Positions 1-9,155 of a stretch of DNA of 64,000 nt are shown here, in pieces. The notes below the pieces were generated by a model. That model made no database searches and had not been told where the DNA came from. It saw nothing but the letters and a program-made list of their open reading frames with translations. The position numbers and the translations under genes are program-made. Location: positions 21,943,897 to 22,007,896 of the forward strand of contig CM119270.1 of NCBI GenBank assembly GCA_051294375.1, given 5' to 3'. Position 1 is the first letter of the stretch; each line of letters opens with the position of its first letter. This stretch comes from Paraspadella gotoi. Taxonomy: Eukaryota > Chaetognatha.

Positions 1-29
1 NNNNNNNNNNNNNNNNNNNNNNNNNNNNN
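1..29. other. Assembly gap (29 N)
   Basis: Run of N at the left edge of the window. Anything downstream of the minus-strand lectin exon may continue beyond it. Confidence 1.
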
Positions 30-283
30 CTTTCTTTCTTTCCACAGAAAATAATTTCCTTAAAACGTGAAGAATCTTTGTTTTCGGTTTTTAAATGTTT
101 TTCCCTCTCTCTCTCTCTATCTCTCTCTCTCTCTCGTCTCATGTTTGTTTTCATTTCTTATCTTCGCAAAACACGTTTATTCGTTTTGTTTCTTTCTTAT
201 GTTTTTTTTTTATCCATGAGAAAATTTCACATATTGTATTTGAAATTTTCATGAAAGAAGAATCGTAATAGAAGAGAGGAGAT

Positions 284-505
284 GGGATAGAAAGGATAGA
301 AAAAGGATAGAATAAAGAAGAGAAGAGACGGGATAGAAAGGATAGAAAAAGGATAGAATAAAGAAGAGAAGATATGGGATAGAAAGGATAGAAAAACGAT
401 AGAATAAAGAACAGAATAGATGGGATAGAAGGGATAGAAAAGAATAGAATAAAAAAGAGAAAAGATGGGATAGAAAGAATAAAAAAAGGAGAGAATAGAG
501 AACAA
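284..505. repeat. 46-bp minisatellite, about 4.7 units
   Basis: Purine-rich tandem repeat. Units begin with GGGATAGAAAGGATAG (or a variant) at 284, 330, 376, 422 and 467, so the period is 46, 46, 46 and 45 bp. Both open frames covering it are translations of the repeat. The rest of 30-737 is AT-rich with (TC)n at 104-135 and (TA)n near 690-702, and no other gene signal was seen. Confidence 0.85.
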
Positions 506-737
506 ACAGACCGACCAAAAATATGATTTTGAGTTAGTCTTAAATAGAGTAAAAGAGGATTTTAAATTAATAAAGAAAAAAAAATGAATGAATAGAAAGA
601 TAAATTATATACAAACATATTAAACATAATATAGATATATAACTAGAAGAAGAAAAACATACTTAAAATAGTTAATAAAAATCACACATATATATATATA
701 TAAATACAATGAGATATATATTACAAATGTAGTTTAC

Positions 738-909
738 CTTTAACGCAGACGTATTCCACTTGGAGATAAGCTCGCCACCAGAGGCCACATTTGTCTGCAA
801 CTCGTTCAACCGGCGCCACTTTGACGCCACAACGAGTCAGACCATTGCATTGCGTCGGCACCGTGGCGTTTATGGTGCAATCGCCCATCAAGAACATGCA
901 GCCGTGCTG
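738..909 (-). CDS. RBL/SUEL-type lectin domain gene, exon with C-terminal half of the domain (truncated by gap)
   Basis: Read on the minus strand, this stretch is open from the gap edge at 909 to a strong donor (exon AAAG, then GTAAAC) ending the exon at 738. The translation shows paired cysteines, then QCNGLTRCGV, DKCGLWWRAYLQVEYVCVK and the donor. The order C-x-G-x3-C-x-V, then D-x-C, then YL-x-V-x-Y-x-C is the conserved end of the RBL/SUEL galactose-binding lectin domain found in sea-urchin egg lectin, latrophilins and EVA-1. Such domains are extracellular and bind carbohydrate or partner proteins. One possible N-glycosylation site (N-A-T) is present. The exon ends in phase 1. Its start lies in the gap at 910-1053, and the partner exon is at 2561-2691. 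Domain assignment is confident; which family member it is cannot be told. Confidence 0.82.
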
Positions 910-1053
910 NNNNNNNNNNNNNNNNNNNNNNNNNNNNNNNNNNNNNNNNNNNNNNNNNNNNNNNNNNNNNNNNNNNNNNNNNNNNNNNNNNNNNNNNNNN
1001 NNNNNNNNNNNNNNNNNNNNNNNNNNNNNNNNNNNNNNNNNNNNNNNNNNNNN
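910..1053. other. Assembly gap (144 N)
   Basis: Run of N that removes the 5' part of the lectin exon and its splice acceptor. It is followed by (AG)n, so a microsatellite probably broke the assembly here. Confidence 1.
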
Positions 1054-1758
1054 AGAGAGAGAGAGAGAGAGAGACAGAGAGAGTATTTTGTTTTTATTTT
1101 TCTTTGTTCGGTTTTTTTACTCTGACTCAAAAAGTTAGAACAAAAAGTTGACCTCGGATTCGTCAACTGGACTGTCATTACCTACATGTCATTACTGACA
1201 TGTCATTACTGACATGCAAGCCATGAACGAAAATATTATCTCTTTAAGTTTACAGTCGGCAGCTTCACTTAAGTATAAGGTCAGCAAATATGAATGTCAA
1301 TTATCTATAATAATATTTTTTAAAAAAATCGGTATTTTTTTTAAAGATAAAGACATTTTAATAACGTTGTCATCAAATTTATCATCAAAATGTCACTAAA
1401 CTTGTCATCATTCGATTGACATCAAAAGATGAATAAGTTTCTTCTTCTTTCTCCTCAACGATTCTTTGACTTCCTCCTCCTCCTCCTCCTCCTCCTCCTC
1501 ATTCTTTCAGTTTCGCTTTGGTTTATTTGTTGGCGTCAAAAATCGAAAATTGGAGGCGAAACATCATAAAAAAAAGAAAAAAAATGAAAAAAATGAAAAA
1601 AATGAAAGAAAAGAAAAAAATAGGAAAAAATGAGAAAAAAGACAAAAATTGGGAAAAAGGAAAGAGAGGGAAGGAAAAATAAAAAAAAAGATAAAATGAA
1701 AGAAATGGGAGTAAATAAAAAAGGAAGAGAACAAAGCTGCACCTAAGTTGAAATAGAG

Positions 1759-1799
<41 letters not shown>

Positions 1800-2560
1800 G
1801 TCAGCCCCCGTTTCGGTCCAGCAAACTCACTTTCTTATTCTATTAAACATTAACAACATTTGGTGACGCGCCAGGCCGAGGAGAAGGAAGAGGAATTCAG
1901 CCGGAAATTTATGTCAGTACCGAATATATCACAGACGACCGACCATCACATATATCATAGAATATGACTTTTATCGTCTTGGACTATGAAACACACACAA
2001 AAAAAAAATTCTGTATTTATTTTAATTGTTTAACTTTTTTTAATTATCATAATTTTCATAAAAGTCTTATTTTACTATTTTACTATTTTTTACTCACTCT
2101 CTCTCTCTATCTCTCCCTCTCTGATAAGTTATATGTATTATATTCATATATTTATTCATATTAGGTTAACAGGTCAGAACATCAAATATGATAAATAAAA
2201 AAAAAAAACCGATGTCCGTCCGTTCGTCCGTATGTCATTCCCCCCCCAAGTACTCATGAGACAATTAACTTAAAATTTGGTCTTAGTGAATATGTGTTTG
2301 AGCTGGAAATCAAGTTTCGATGGAATCGTCTAAGTTGAAATGAGCTTAAATGGAAATAGGAAAATAATTAATGAATTTGATGAATTAAAAACAACAAAAT
2401 CAACAAGGTAACAACAACATCAACCACATCATCCACAAAAACAACAAAATCAACAAGGCAACAACAACAACCACATCATCCACAAAAGCAACAACATCAA
2501 CAAAGCAACAACAACATCTACAACAACAACCACAACAGCACTTCCGGCCTTTTCTCTCAC
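1054..2560 (-). other. Intron between the two lectin exons
   Basis: On the minus strand this lies between the donor at 2560 and the gap-obscured acceptor. It holds (AG)n at 1054-1083, a 14-bp tandem TGACATGTCATTAC repeat near 1175-1216, (CTC)n at 1472-1500, (GA)n at 1762-1796, a CCGTCCGTTCGTCCGT array near 2216-2231, and CAACAA-rich DNA at 2387-2538. The CAACAA tract produces a spurious poly-valine/leucine extension of the minus-strand open frame. No other exon was recognised. Confidence 0.6.
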
Positions 2561-2691
2561 TTGATTAGCGTGGAGGGCGTTCCCTCCGTAGAAAGCCTGA
2601 CGAGCGCGGATCGTGTGTCCGACTTGACAGGCGAGAAACATCAGGCGTGTTACTCGAGGATTGGCGCATACGCTCACCATTTTTTGTCGCT
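2561..2691 (-). CDS. RBL/SUEL-type lectin domain gene, exon with N-terminal half of the domain
   Basis: A long pyrimidine tract precedes an AG acceptor at 2693-2692. The exon is open and ends before a GTGAGA donor at 2560-2555, in phase 0. The translation contains VTRLMFLACQVGHTIRARQA followed by FYGG, which fits the beginning of the RBL/SUEL lectin domain (hydrophobic-x-C-x2-G-x-I, then A-x-YG). It precedes the C-terminal-half exon at 909-738 in transcription order. The ATG inside the exon lies within the domain and is unlikely to be the start, so a signal-peptide exon is expected further upstream (higher coordinates) but was not found, possibly because the palindrome begins about 430 bp away. 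Confidence 0.8.
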
Positions 2692-3116
2692 CTAGAATCG
2701 TGGAGGGAGGGAAAAAAGAAGAGGGGCGAGGGGGAGAGAGAATGTGTTCGTTACAGTTCTGTCTATGTCATAGATACATTGTTTTAAAAATATTATTATT
2801 CACGATTCAATTATTACCTTTTTATTAAAAATAATGAAATAGAATTATGGAAAAACATTTCAGACTCTAAATCTAGTTTACATATCTTCTTTTAATTCTT
2901 ATGTTATGAAGTTTATCGGGATTTTTTTTTTTTAATATTTCCCTCCATTTTTTTTTTGCACTGTCGATCTGGATAATTATTTTGGTCATTTCGTCGCAAC
3001 GAATTATCGGCCCTCCTACTGAATTCGTATCACAGACCTTTCAGCTTATTATTTCAGCCCAATGTCGAGAATCGGAAATGAGTGTCTCTCTCTCTCTCTC
3101 TCAAAGAGAGAGATGA
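2692..3116. other. AT-rich sequence without recognised gene
   Basis: Contains the pyrimidine tract of the lectin exon acceptor (minus strand), AT-rich sequence with T-runs near 2920-2960, and a (TC)n/(GA)n hairpin near 3084-3112 where similarity to the right palindrome arm ends. Confidence 0.6.
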
Positions 3117-3289
3117 ATATTAACTCTGGAATTTTGATTCGCTACCTAGTCATTCAATCTCTGGATGAAATCGTGCCTCCCTTTAAAAATTAGTTCTCTG
3201 GGGAATTTTGGATAATAAAACATAAAACAATGATAAAATTTAAATGAAAAAATGAATAGAAAGCTGTATTAAAACATAAAATCAGTATA

Positions 3290-3690
3290 ACGATATGTGG
3301 TCGGGCATTGCCTAGGTTTCAAGCCCCGCGTATAAAAGCACAATGGACATCTTGCCAAGTCGTGGTCCCGGTGGCTCCATTGAGAAAAGCCATCAGCGCA
3401 TGACCACTAGGTACTGGGTTCAATCCCAACCCGGTAACTACCCTGCGGGAGCGTGAGGACGGCATATAGCCACATTGCGGGCGCGGCAAATCCCTCAATA
3501 GCCTGGTTCAAAAGCCCAAAACCCCGTTCCATGGTTGATAGGAGTGGGTTAAAGAATTTGCGGATAGTCATCTTTCAGCCGCAACTTAGTACCTTAATGC
3601 ACAGAATCAAGGAGATCAATCTCACCAGAAATCTAACGGGATCGGAGGATCAGTCGAAATGGGCGATTTGGCTGAGGTGAAACCGGAACT
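3290..3690 (+). mobile_element. Probable tRNA-derived SINE-like element (left-arm copy)
   Basis: A GC-balanced island in AT-rich DNA contains a box-A-like GGTGGCTCCATTGAG at 3371-3385 and a good box B, GGGTTCAATCCC, at 3416-3427. The spacing is compatible with an internal RNA polymerase III promoter. A tRNA-unrelated body follows to about 3690. The right-arm copy (22730-23110) matches A-box consensus slightly better. I saw no clear poly-A tail or target duplication, so an unrelated repeat with a chance box B is possible. Confidence 0.45.
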
Positions 3691-5612
3691 CGTACCAATC
3701 AGCTCGCGAGACGAAAATGGAACTGTCCAAATCTGCCTCTCATCCTCTTTCTTATTATAAATAGACTTAAGTTCTCCTTTAGTTTAAAATGAGAATAAAA
3801 GACAAACATAACAGAGAGACGGACGACATAGGGATTTAAAGGAATGAAGTAAGAAAAAAAAGAAAATTTAAATAAAAGAGGAAAACTAAAGAATAAAAAA
3901 TAAATGGGAAAAATGTCGACGCTTATGGTTTTTTTACGTTCGTCATAACCCAAAGATGGGAGATCAGTGGTTTTAACTCTGCAAAATTCCGCCGGGAGGC
4001 TGGTGTGCAGCGAGATGAGAGAGAGAGGATTTCAACAAAGGTCAAAGAGCGGATTGTGGAACAGAGGTTGAAAGATACAACGAAGAGAAAGATAGAGATG
4101 GGGAAGAAGGAGATAAAGAAAAAACAGGAAAAAAGTAAAGAAAGAGAAAAGAAGCGAAAAAGGAATTTTTCCAAAAAATAAAACAGCTTCTTGAAAAGTA
4201 ATAACAAAAGGAAATGCTTTAAATAATTAATAATAGCTTCTAAATAAATATAAAAAACGTTATCAAAACATGAAACAATAAAATGAAAAACTAATGGATG
4301 AAACTTTTTTTGAAAAACCATGAGAGAGAGAAGATTTTTAAACAGTTTGGGAAAAACAAGTCGGAAATGTGCTCACGCTCAGATAACCTGTAGGCAGCTG
4401 ATCAGAATGATAGATTAATTAATTTAATTATTAATTAATTATATTTAATATTAATTGTCTATATTAAATTATTATATTATTTTTTTTTCTATTTTCTTTT
4501 CCAAATATTCTATTTTAAATTTCTTTAATTTAATTCAATTTTTCGAACTTTTATTCTTCATCTTTTTAATTTTTTCATCACCCGAATACATAATTGTTTT
4601 TTTTCATGTTTTTCATTTAAGCTCATTTTCCACTCTGACTTCATCACTTACCCTACGCATCATAACAAAATTTAAAGTTAAGAGACAGAAAGATGGACGG
4701 CGCAAATTTTTTATTTTTTTTGCTTAATTTATTAAAATTTCGATATTTCCGAAAATGATCAAGTAACTACCGACAGACCGATCAAGTGAACACCAGAGCT
4801 AATAAAATGGAAAATGGCCTCTTGGAAAAAAGGTCAAAATGGCGGGGAAAAAAAGACGGAATTGAATCGAGAGAACAAAATGGAGGTGAAAAAATGTGGC
4901 GGAATAAAAAAAGAAAAGGAGGATAAAAAGGAAAGAAAAAGAAAAGGAAGGAAAAAGAAAAAAGAGAGGAAAAGGAAAAAGAGGAAAAAAAAGGAGGAAA
5001 GAAGAGAAAAGGAAGGAAAATAAAAGGAAGTAAGAAAGTAAGAGAGAGAAGTGAAAGACGTTGTGGAAGATTTGAATGCTGGGCTGAAGCAAATGTCGAC
5101 AATATCAAATTTTGGTCTCGGTTCAAGGATAACGTGTCAAGTTGCGGGAGAAAGAAAGAGAAGAATGAAAAGGGCAAAAAGAGAGAAAGAAAGAAAAAAA
5201 GAGAGAAATAAGAAGGAAAGATAAGAGATAAAAGAGAGAAAAAAAAGAGGAAAGAAAGAATGAAAAGGATTTTTAGGCTGAGAGTCTATTCGGCCAATCG
5301 ATAATTGTATCGGTTCTGAGAAGCTAAGCATCTTGTCACATCTGTCAGGCATCCGTCAGTGCCTAAACCATAGTGTTGCGTTTGCCCACAATCATGAATT
5401 CTTTGTCATCGTATCCTGTACCGGTTCAAAAGCCTTATGTCGGCAGTAATGATTAATGGCGAGTTGGGAGATTTTGTTAGGAAGAATTTAGCCAGAATAT
5501 GTTCTCTTTTCGGCTAAATTTTGTGCACACACAAAAGAAAGAAAATTGAATATAAAAAAAGAAAAACACAACAAAAAAATAAATTAGGAAGAGAAGAGAA
5601 GAGAGAGAGAGA

Positions 5613-5700
<88 letters not shown>

Positions 5701-6623
5701 AGAGAACGAACCAAGAACAGTAATGAAGCCCGTGCCAAATCTTAAAACAAAAGAGAGAGAGAGGAGAGAAGAGAGAGAGAGAGAGAAAATAGAGATACTG
5801 TCTTAGGGGGAAATGATAACAAACATGTTTTGAAGATCATAACAGACGAAATATAAAACTGAACGGACTTTTGGGAGAGAAGGGAAAGGAAATAAGAGAA
5901 GAGAAAAAGAGAAATAGAAAGAAAAAAAAGAAAAAAGATAAGTGAAAAAATAGAATTAGAGAATAAAAGAAAAAGGAAAAGAAGGAAAGAAAGGGAAAAA
6001 AGAAAAAAAGAAAAGTGATAAGGAAAGAAAAAATAGAAGGTCAAGACAAAAACAGGTTTAGAAAAAGAATGTTTGGTTAATAGTTTTTTTACATAAACAT
6101 ATAAACTTTGAATCCTTTTCGCGTTTTTATGACAGAGAAGCGAAGTCGTGTTCAATGGTCATCAAGATGATGGTCATTGTGATTTAGTTTGTCCTCAGCC
6201 CATGGCGGGAAATGATCAACGCGACAGGCGAGGAACAGAGAAAGAGTCAATTAATGGGGAAGAAGAGAAGAAAAATAAAAACAATTATGGTCCGTTCGAC
6301 GTAAAGGCACGCGATGAATGATGATGATGATAAGATGATGATAAATGATGATGTTGATGATGAATGATGATGATGAAGATGATAATGATGAATGACGGGA
6401 ATTTGATCTTAATTAAAAGATTAGTATACATATGGAATTGGTAAAACCATATTTTCAATCTCGAAAGAGTGTTTTTATCCAAGAAACGTAAAAGAACAAA
6501 ATGGAAGAAAACAACGAACGACGACGACAGTCGCTAGAGTCGCCAATTGTCTTCGTCCTTTCTTTACAATAAATTCGAAGAACAAGTAGGAACATTTAAT
6601 CAATAAATTGAAGATACAGAACA
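3691..6623 (+). other. Low-complexity stretch of palindrome I left arm
   Basis: Mostly purine-rich DNA (4070-4170, 4800-5275, 5580-6020) and AT-rich DNA, including a TTAATTAA-rich segment near 4410-4460. Short non-repetitive islands occur at 5280-5520 and 6060-6300. (GA)n occurs at 5600-5700 and 5753-5787, and an ATG/GAT trinucleotide array at 6312-6395. Long arginine/glutamate or serine/leucine frames here are repeat translations. No gene was recognised. Confidence 0.6.
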
Positions 6624-6905
6624 GAGTCGCTCTATCTATATACTATGGCAACAGCCGGGTTGCCTGTGATTGCCATTGGATAGGGCATCTCTCTGATGGG
6701 TTTGGGGGGCTTCCCGACACTCGTGAGCCTCCAGTCACTGGCGCGGTTACCCTAAAGGACGGTCTCCCGCTTTGCCAAGGCAGAGGGAAGTCGTAGGATT
6801 GTGGAATGGAACAACTAAGGCTGGGTGGTGTGTTCCGCCTCTGAGCAATGGAATTGCCTGTAAGATGGTGGACGTGAGGCGGTGTGAATATAACCGCCAC
6901 AATAC
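6624..6905 (+). repeat. Non-low-complexity 280-bp island of unknown identity (left copy)
   Basis: GC-balanced sequence with no simple repeats, mirrored at 19583-19870. Frames of about 85 residues occur here but are broken in the other copy, so coding is unsupported. It resembles a fragment of a dispersed repeat, but I could not assign a family. Confidence 0.4.
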
Positions 6906-6946
6906 TTTTATTTATATTCCTATATATACCCTAATTAATATACCTT

Positions 6947-6978
<32 letters not shown>

Positions 6979-7723
6979 TCTCTCTCTCTCTCATCTCATC
7001 TCTCTCTCCTCTGCTCTTTCTATCTTATCTTCTCTCTCTCTCTGTCTCTCACGCTAATTCTAATTCCCGTCGACAGTTCTTTTTTTTTTTAAATCGCGTT
7101 AATTTCAAAGTTTCAATTAATTTTTTATTCTCTAAAGCAGAATAATTAGCTCACTTAAGACTTAGAAGGTGCAAACACAGCTCTATCGGACGATACCTAT
7201 AGTTAGTTAATGTACCGGATAAATCACCCTGTATCGCCACTCTAGGCTAGTATATGACAATATCAGGGCCTCGCCAGCCAAACTCCAGGGTTGTAATGGA
7301 CGAAATCCACCCTTTATCCGTAAGAACTAACTATAGCTAGTGATGGAGCGGAAATGCGGCTCGTATCGAGCAGACGCTAAAGAGCTAGAGTCCGGAAAAA
7401 ATCACAGGGCCGCGACCGCTATAAGATAGAGGCATGATGAGAATTCACAGGCCGATCGCAGAAACAATAAAGAGTTAAGAGGAGAAGGAAATATAGGCTC
7501 TACGAGGCGAGACACAAGAGTTAAGAGATGATGACGGAATTCCAGGCTCCACGAGCAGAAGCTCCTAGCCGTGCTGGCTTGCCCTAGTAAAACAAAGGGA
7601 AGTGAGGCAGCAGGGGGAAGAAGAGAGAGAGAGGAGAGAGGGAGAGAGAAGGAGAGAGAGAGAAGAGAGAGAGAGAGAAGGAGGGGAAAAGAGTATAAAA
7701 AAGTCAGAAATCGACGAAAAAAA

Positions 7724-7773
<50 letters not shown>

Positions 7774-8327
7774 AGAAAGAGAGAGAGAGAAGAGAGAGAC
7801 GGAGAGGAGGCAACAATCGTAGGTTGAATGAATTCGAACGCCAATAAACAAAAAAATGAAATAGAAAATGAAAATTTTTTAAAATATCCGAATTTCGCGA
7901 AATTCGAATTCAACGTCCTTCGGATTCTCTTTTTATTTCCTTCCTTGTCGCATCTTGATTTTTTAATTGCTCTGTTGCTTTTGTTTCCATATTTTTCCCT
8001 TTTTTTAAAATCCGTGGTTCATTAACCTTTTATTACATTAAAATTAAAAAAACTAAATATTTACTACTTTCTTATAAATATTCGATAACGTGGGCAGACG
8101 GTGAAATGCAAGTTAAATTTAAAGGAATTTCCCCATTGCTGTTCGCTTTATTCCAGAAATTAATTTTAAACTTGCATATCTAACCCAAAATATGGTCCTA
8201 AAACTTATAAACTATCGCAACCGCGTAATCCCTAACCTTAACATATTAATTAAACTTACCCTAACCAAATCTCTACAATAATTACATAACATATCTTTGA
8301 AATAATAATACCAACTCATTGATAGGG
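6906..8327 (+). other. Microsatellite and AT-rich stretch with an arm-specific insert
   Basis: (TC)n at 6948-7047, an arm-specific segment at 7151-7612, (GA)n at 7621-7800, and AT-rich sequence to 8327. No gene was recognised. Confidence 0.6.
7151..7612. repeat. Left-arm-specific segment containing a short inverted-repeat hairpin
   Basis: Where the right arm has only about 85 bp (around 19315-19400, with a GCCAG-type tandem repeat), the left arm has about 460 bp of ordinary-complexity DNA. Inside, CTATAGTTAGTT near 7196 recurs inverted as AACTAACTATAG near 7326, each with an inverted CGGATAA/TTATCCG partner. This gives a hairpin of about 145 bp, resembling a small terminal-inverted-repeat element or a stem-loop. 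No coding signal. Confidence 0.5.
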
Positions 8328-8545
8328 AGCCAGGTTCACTTGGAGTGAATAAATGTAAGACTGTGAGAGAGTCTTGATTGAAAAGCTTGCCAGAAACCCT
8401 GCTATGTTATTATCTTGTAAGTGTGTGATGGAGGCTTAAACGCACCAAAGCATGTCCAAAGTCAGGGGACAAGAATAGCTTTATTTAATTAAAATGAATG
8501 GATAATTTTTATATTGGTTGTACCTAAATTTCATAATTACCAACC
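8328..8545 (+). repeat. Dispersed repeat R1, copy in left arm
   Basis: About 215 bp. Shared blocks are a GATAGGGA-GCCAGG start, GAGAGTCTTGATTGAAA, a CTGCTATGTTATTATCTTG-like middle, CCAAAGTCAGGGGACAAG, and an end near ATATTGGTTGTACC. The same order occurs inverted at 18470-18690 and directly at 36590-36810, 36815-36935 (3' part only) and 58845-59035. Confidence 0.8.
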
Positions 8546-8649
8546 AAGTTCGTCTAAGCGCATGATCATTAAATTATTTACTTAACTCTAGCCTCTAAGT
8601 TACCTAATCTTTAACCTAAATATTTAACTAAAACAAGAAACGGTAATTC

Positions 8650-8880
8650 AAATATATTGCGGCCGCAGTACTGCCAAACTCAGCGTGTAATTTTTTTATG
8701 ACAATGTTAAAACATGTAATGACATGAACATGACATGACTACATGACTCAATAACTTTCTGAGCCATATATTTATGACACCACTGCATCGGAATACTGTC
8801 TTTTGTTTTTTTATAGTTTTAGAATTTTCTTAGGCGGCGCTAAGTAGTCCACTTAAATTTGAGGATTTCCAGGTTCTTAA
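8650..8880 (-). repeat. Dispersed repeat R2, copy in left arm
   Basis: Minus-strand copy of a roughly 200-bp family that starts GTGACTACTARCGCCGCC, has a CATGTCATGT-rich middle, and ends ACTGCGGCGCAA. Other copies are at 18170-18372, 26695-26905 and 36140-36345, with start fragments at 43968-44050 and 52828-52872. Confidence 0.8.
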
Positions 8881-9112
8881 CAAATGATCATTGAGCAACC
8901 AACTATGTGGCAATAGGGTGAAGTGAAAGTTTGGAATTGAAATTTTAGCAGTTATACTCTGAAAACTATCATATTTGTGAATATTAATCTGGTAAGTTAT
9001 TTTTTCTTTTTTATAAATATAGTAGCCCCAGTCAGCTTAATTTTGTATATAGTACTACCCTTAAGGAATAACAGTTTAAATGTGGCAACGAATTTTATTG
9101 ACAAGTAAAGTC

Positions 9113-9155
9113 GGACATGTTTCGAGCTGCTGTAGTTTATGAAGCGCTTCATGAC
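9113..9155 (-). ncRNA. Degenerate hammerhead-like motif (left arm, inner end)
   Basis: On the minus strand GTCATGAAG is followed after about 24 nt by GAAACATGTCC. The CTGATGA box is imperfect and stem II is short, so this copy is probably inactive. Its mirror is at 17879-17921. Confidence 0.35.

Noticed and set aside
2450-2560. Poly-valine/leucine extension of the minus-strand lectin frame
   Set aside because: It lies beyond the GTGAGA donor in CAACAA-repeat DNA, and the lectin domain continues in another exon.
5514-5745. Long arginine/glutamate and serine/leucine frames over (GA)n and (TC)n, here and at about 20 other places
   Set aside because: They are six-frame translations of simple repeats, lack ordinary codon composition, and appear on both strands at once.
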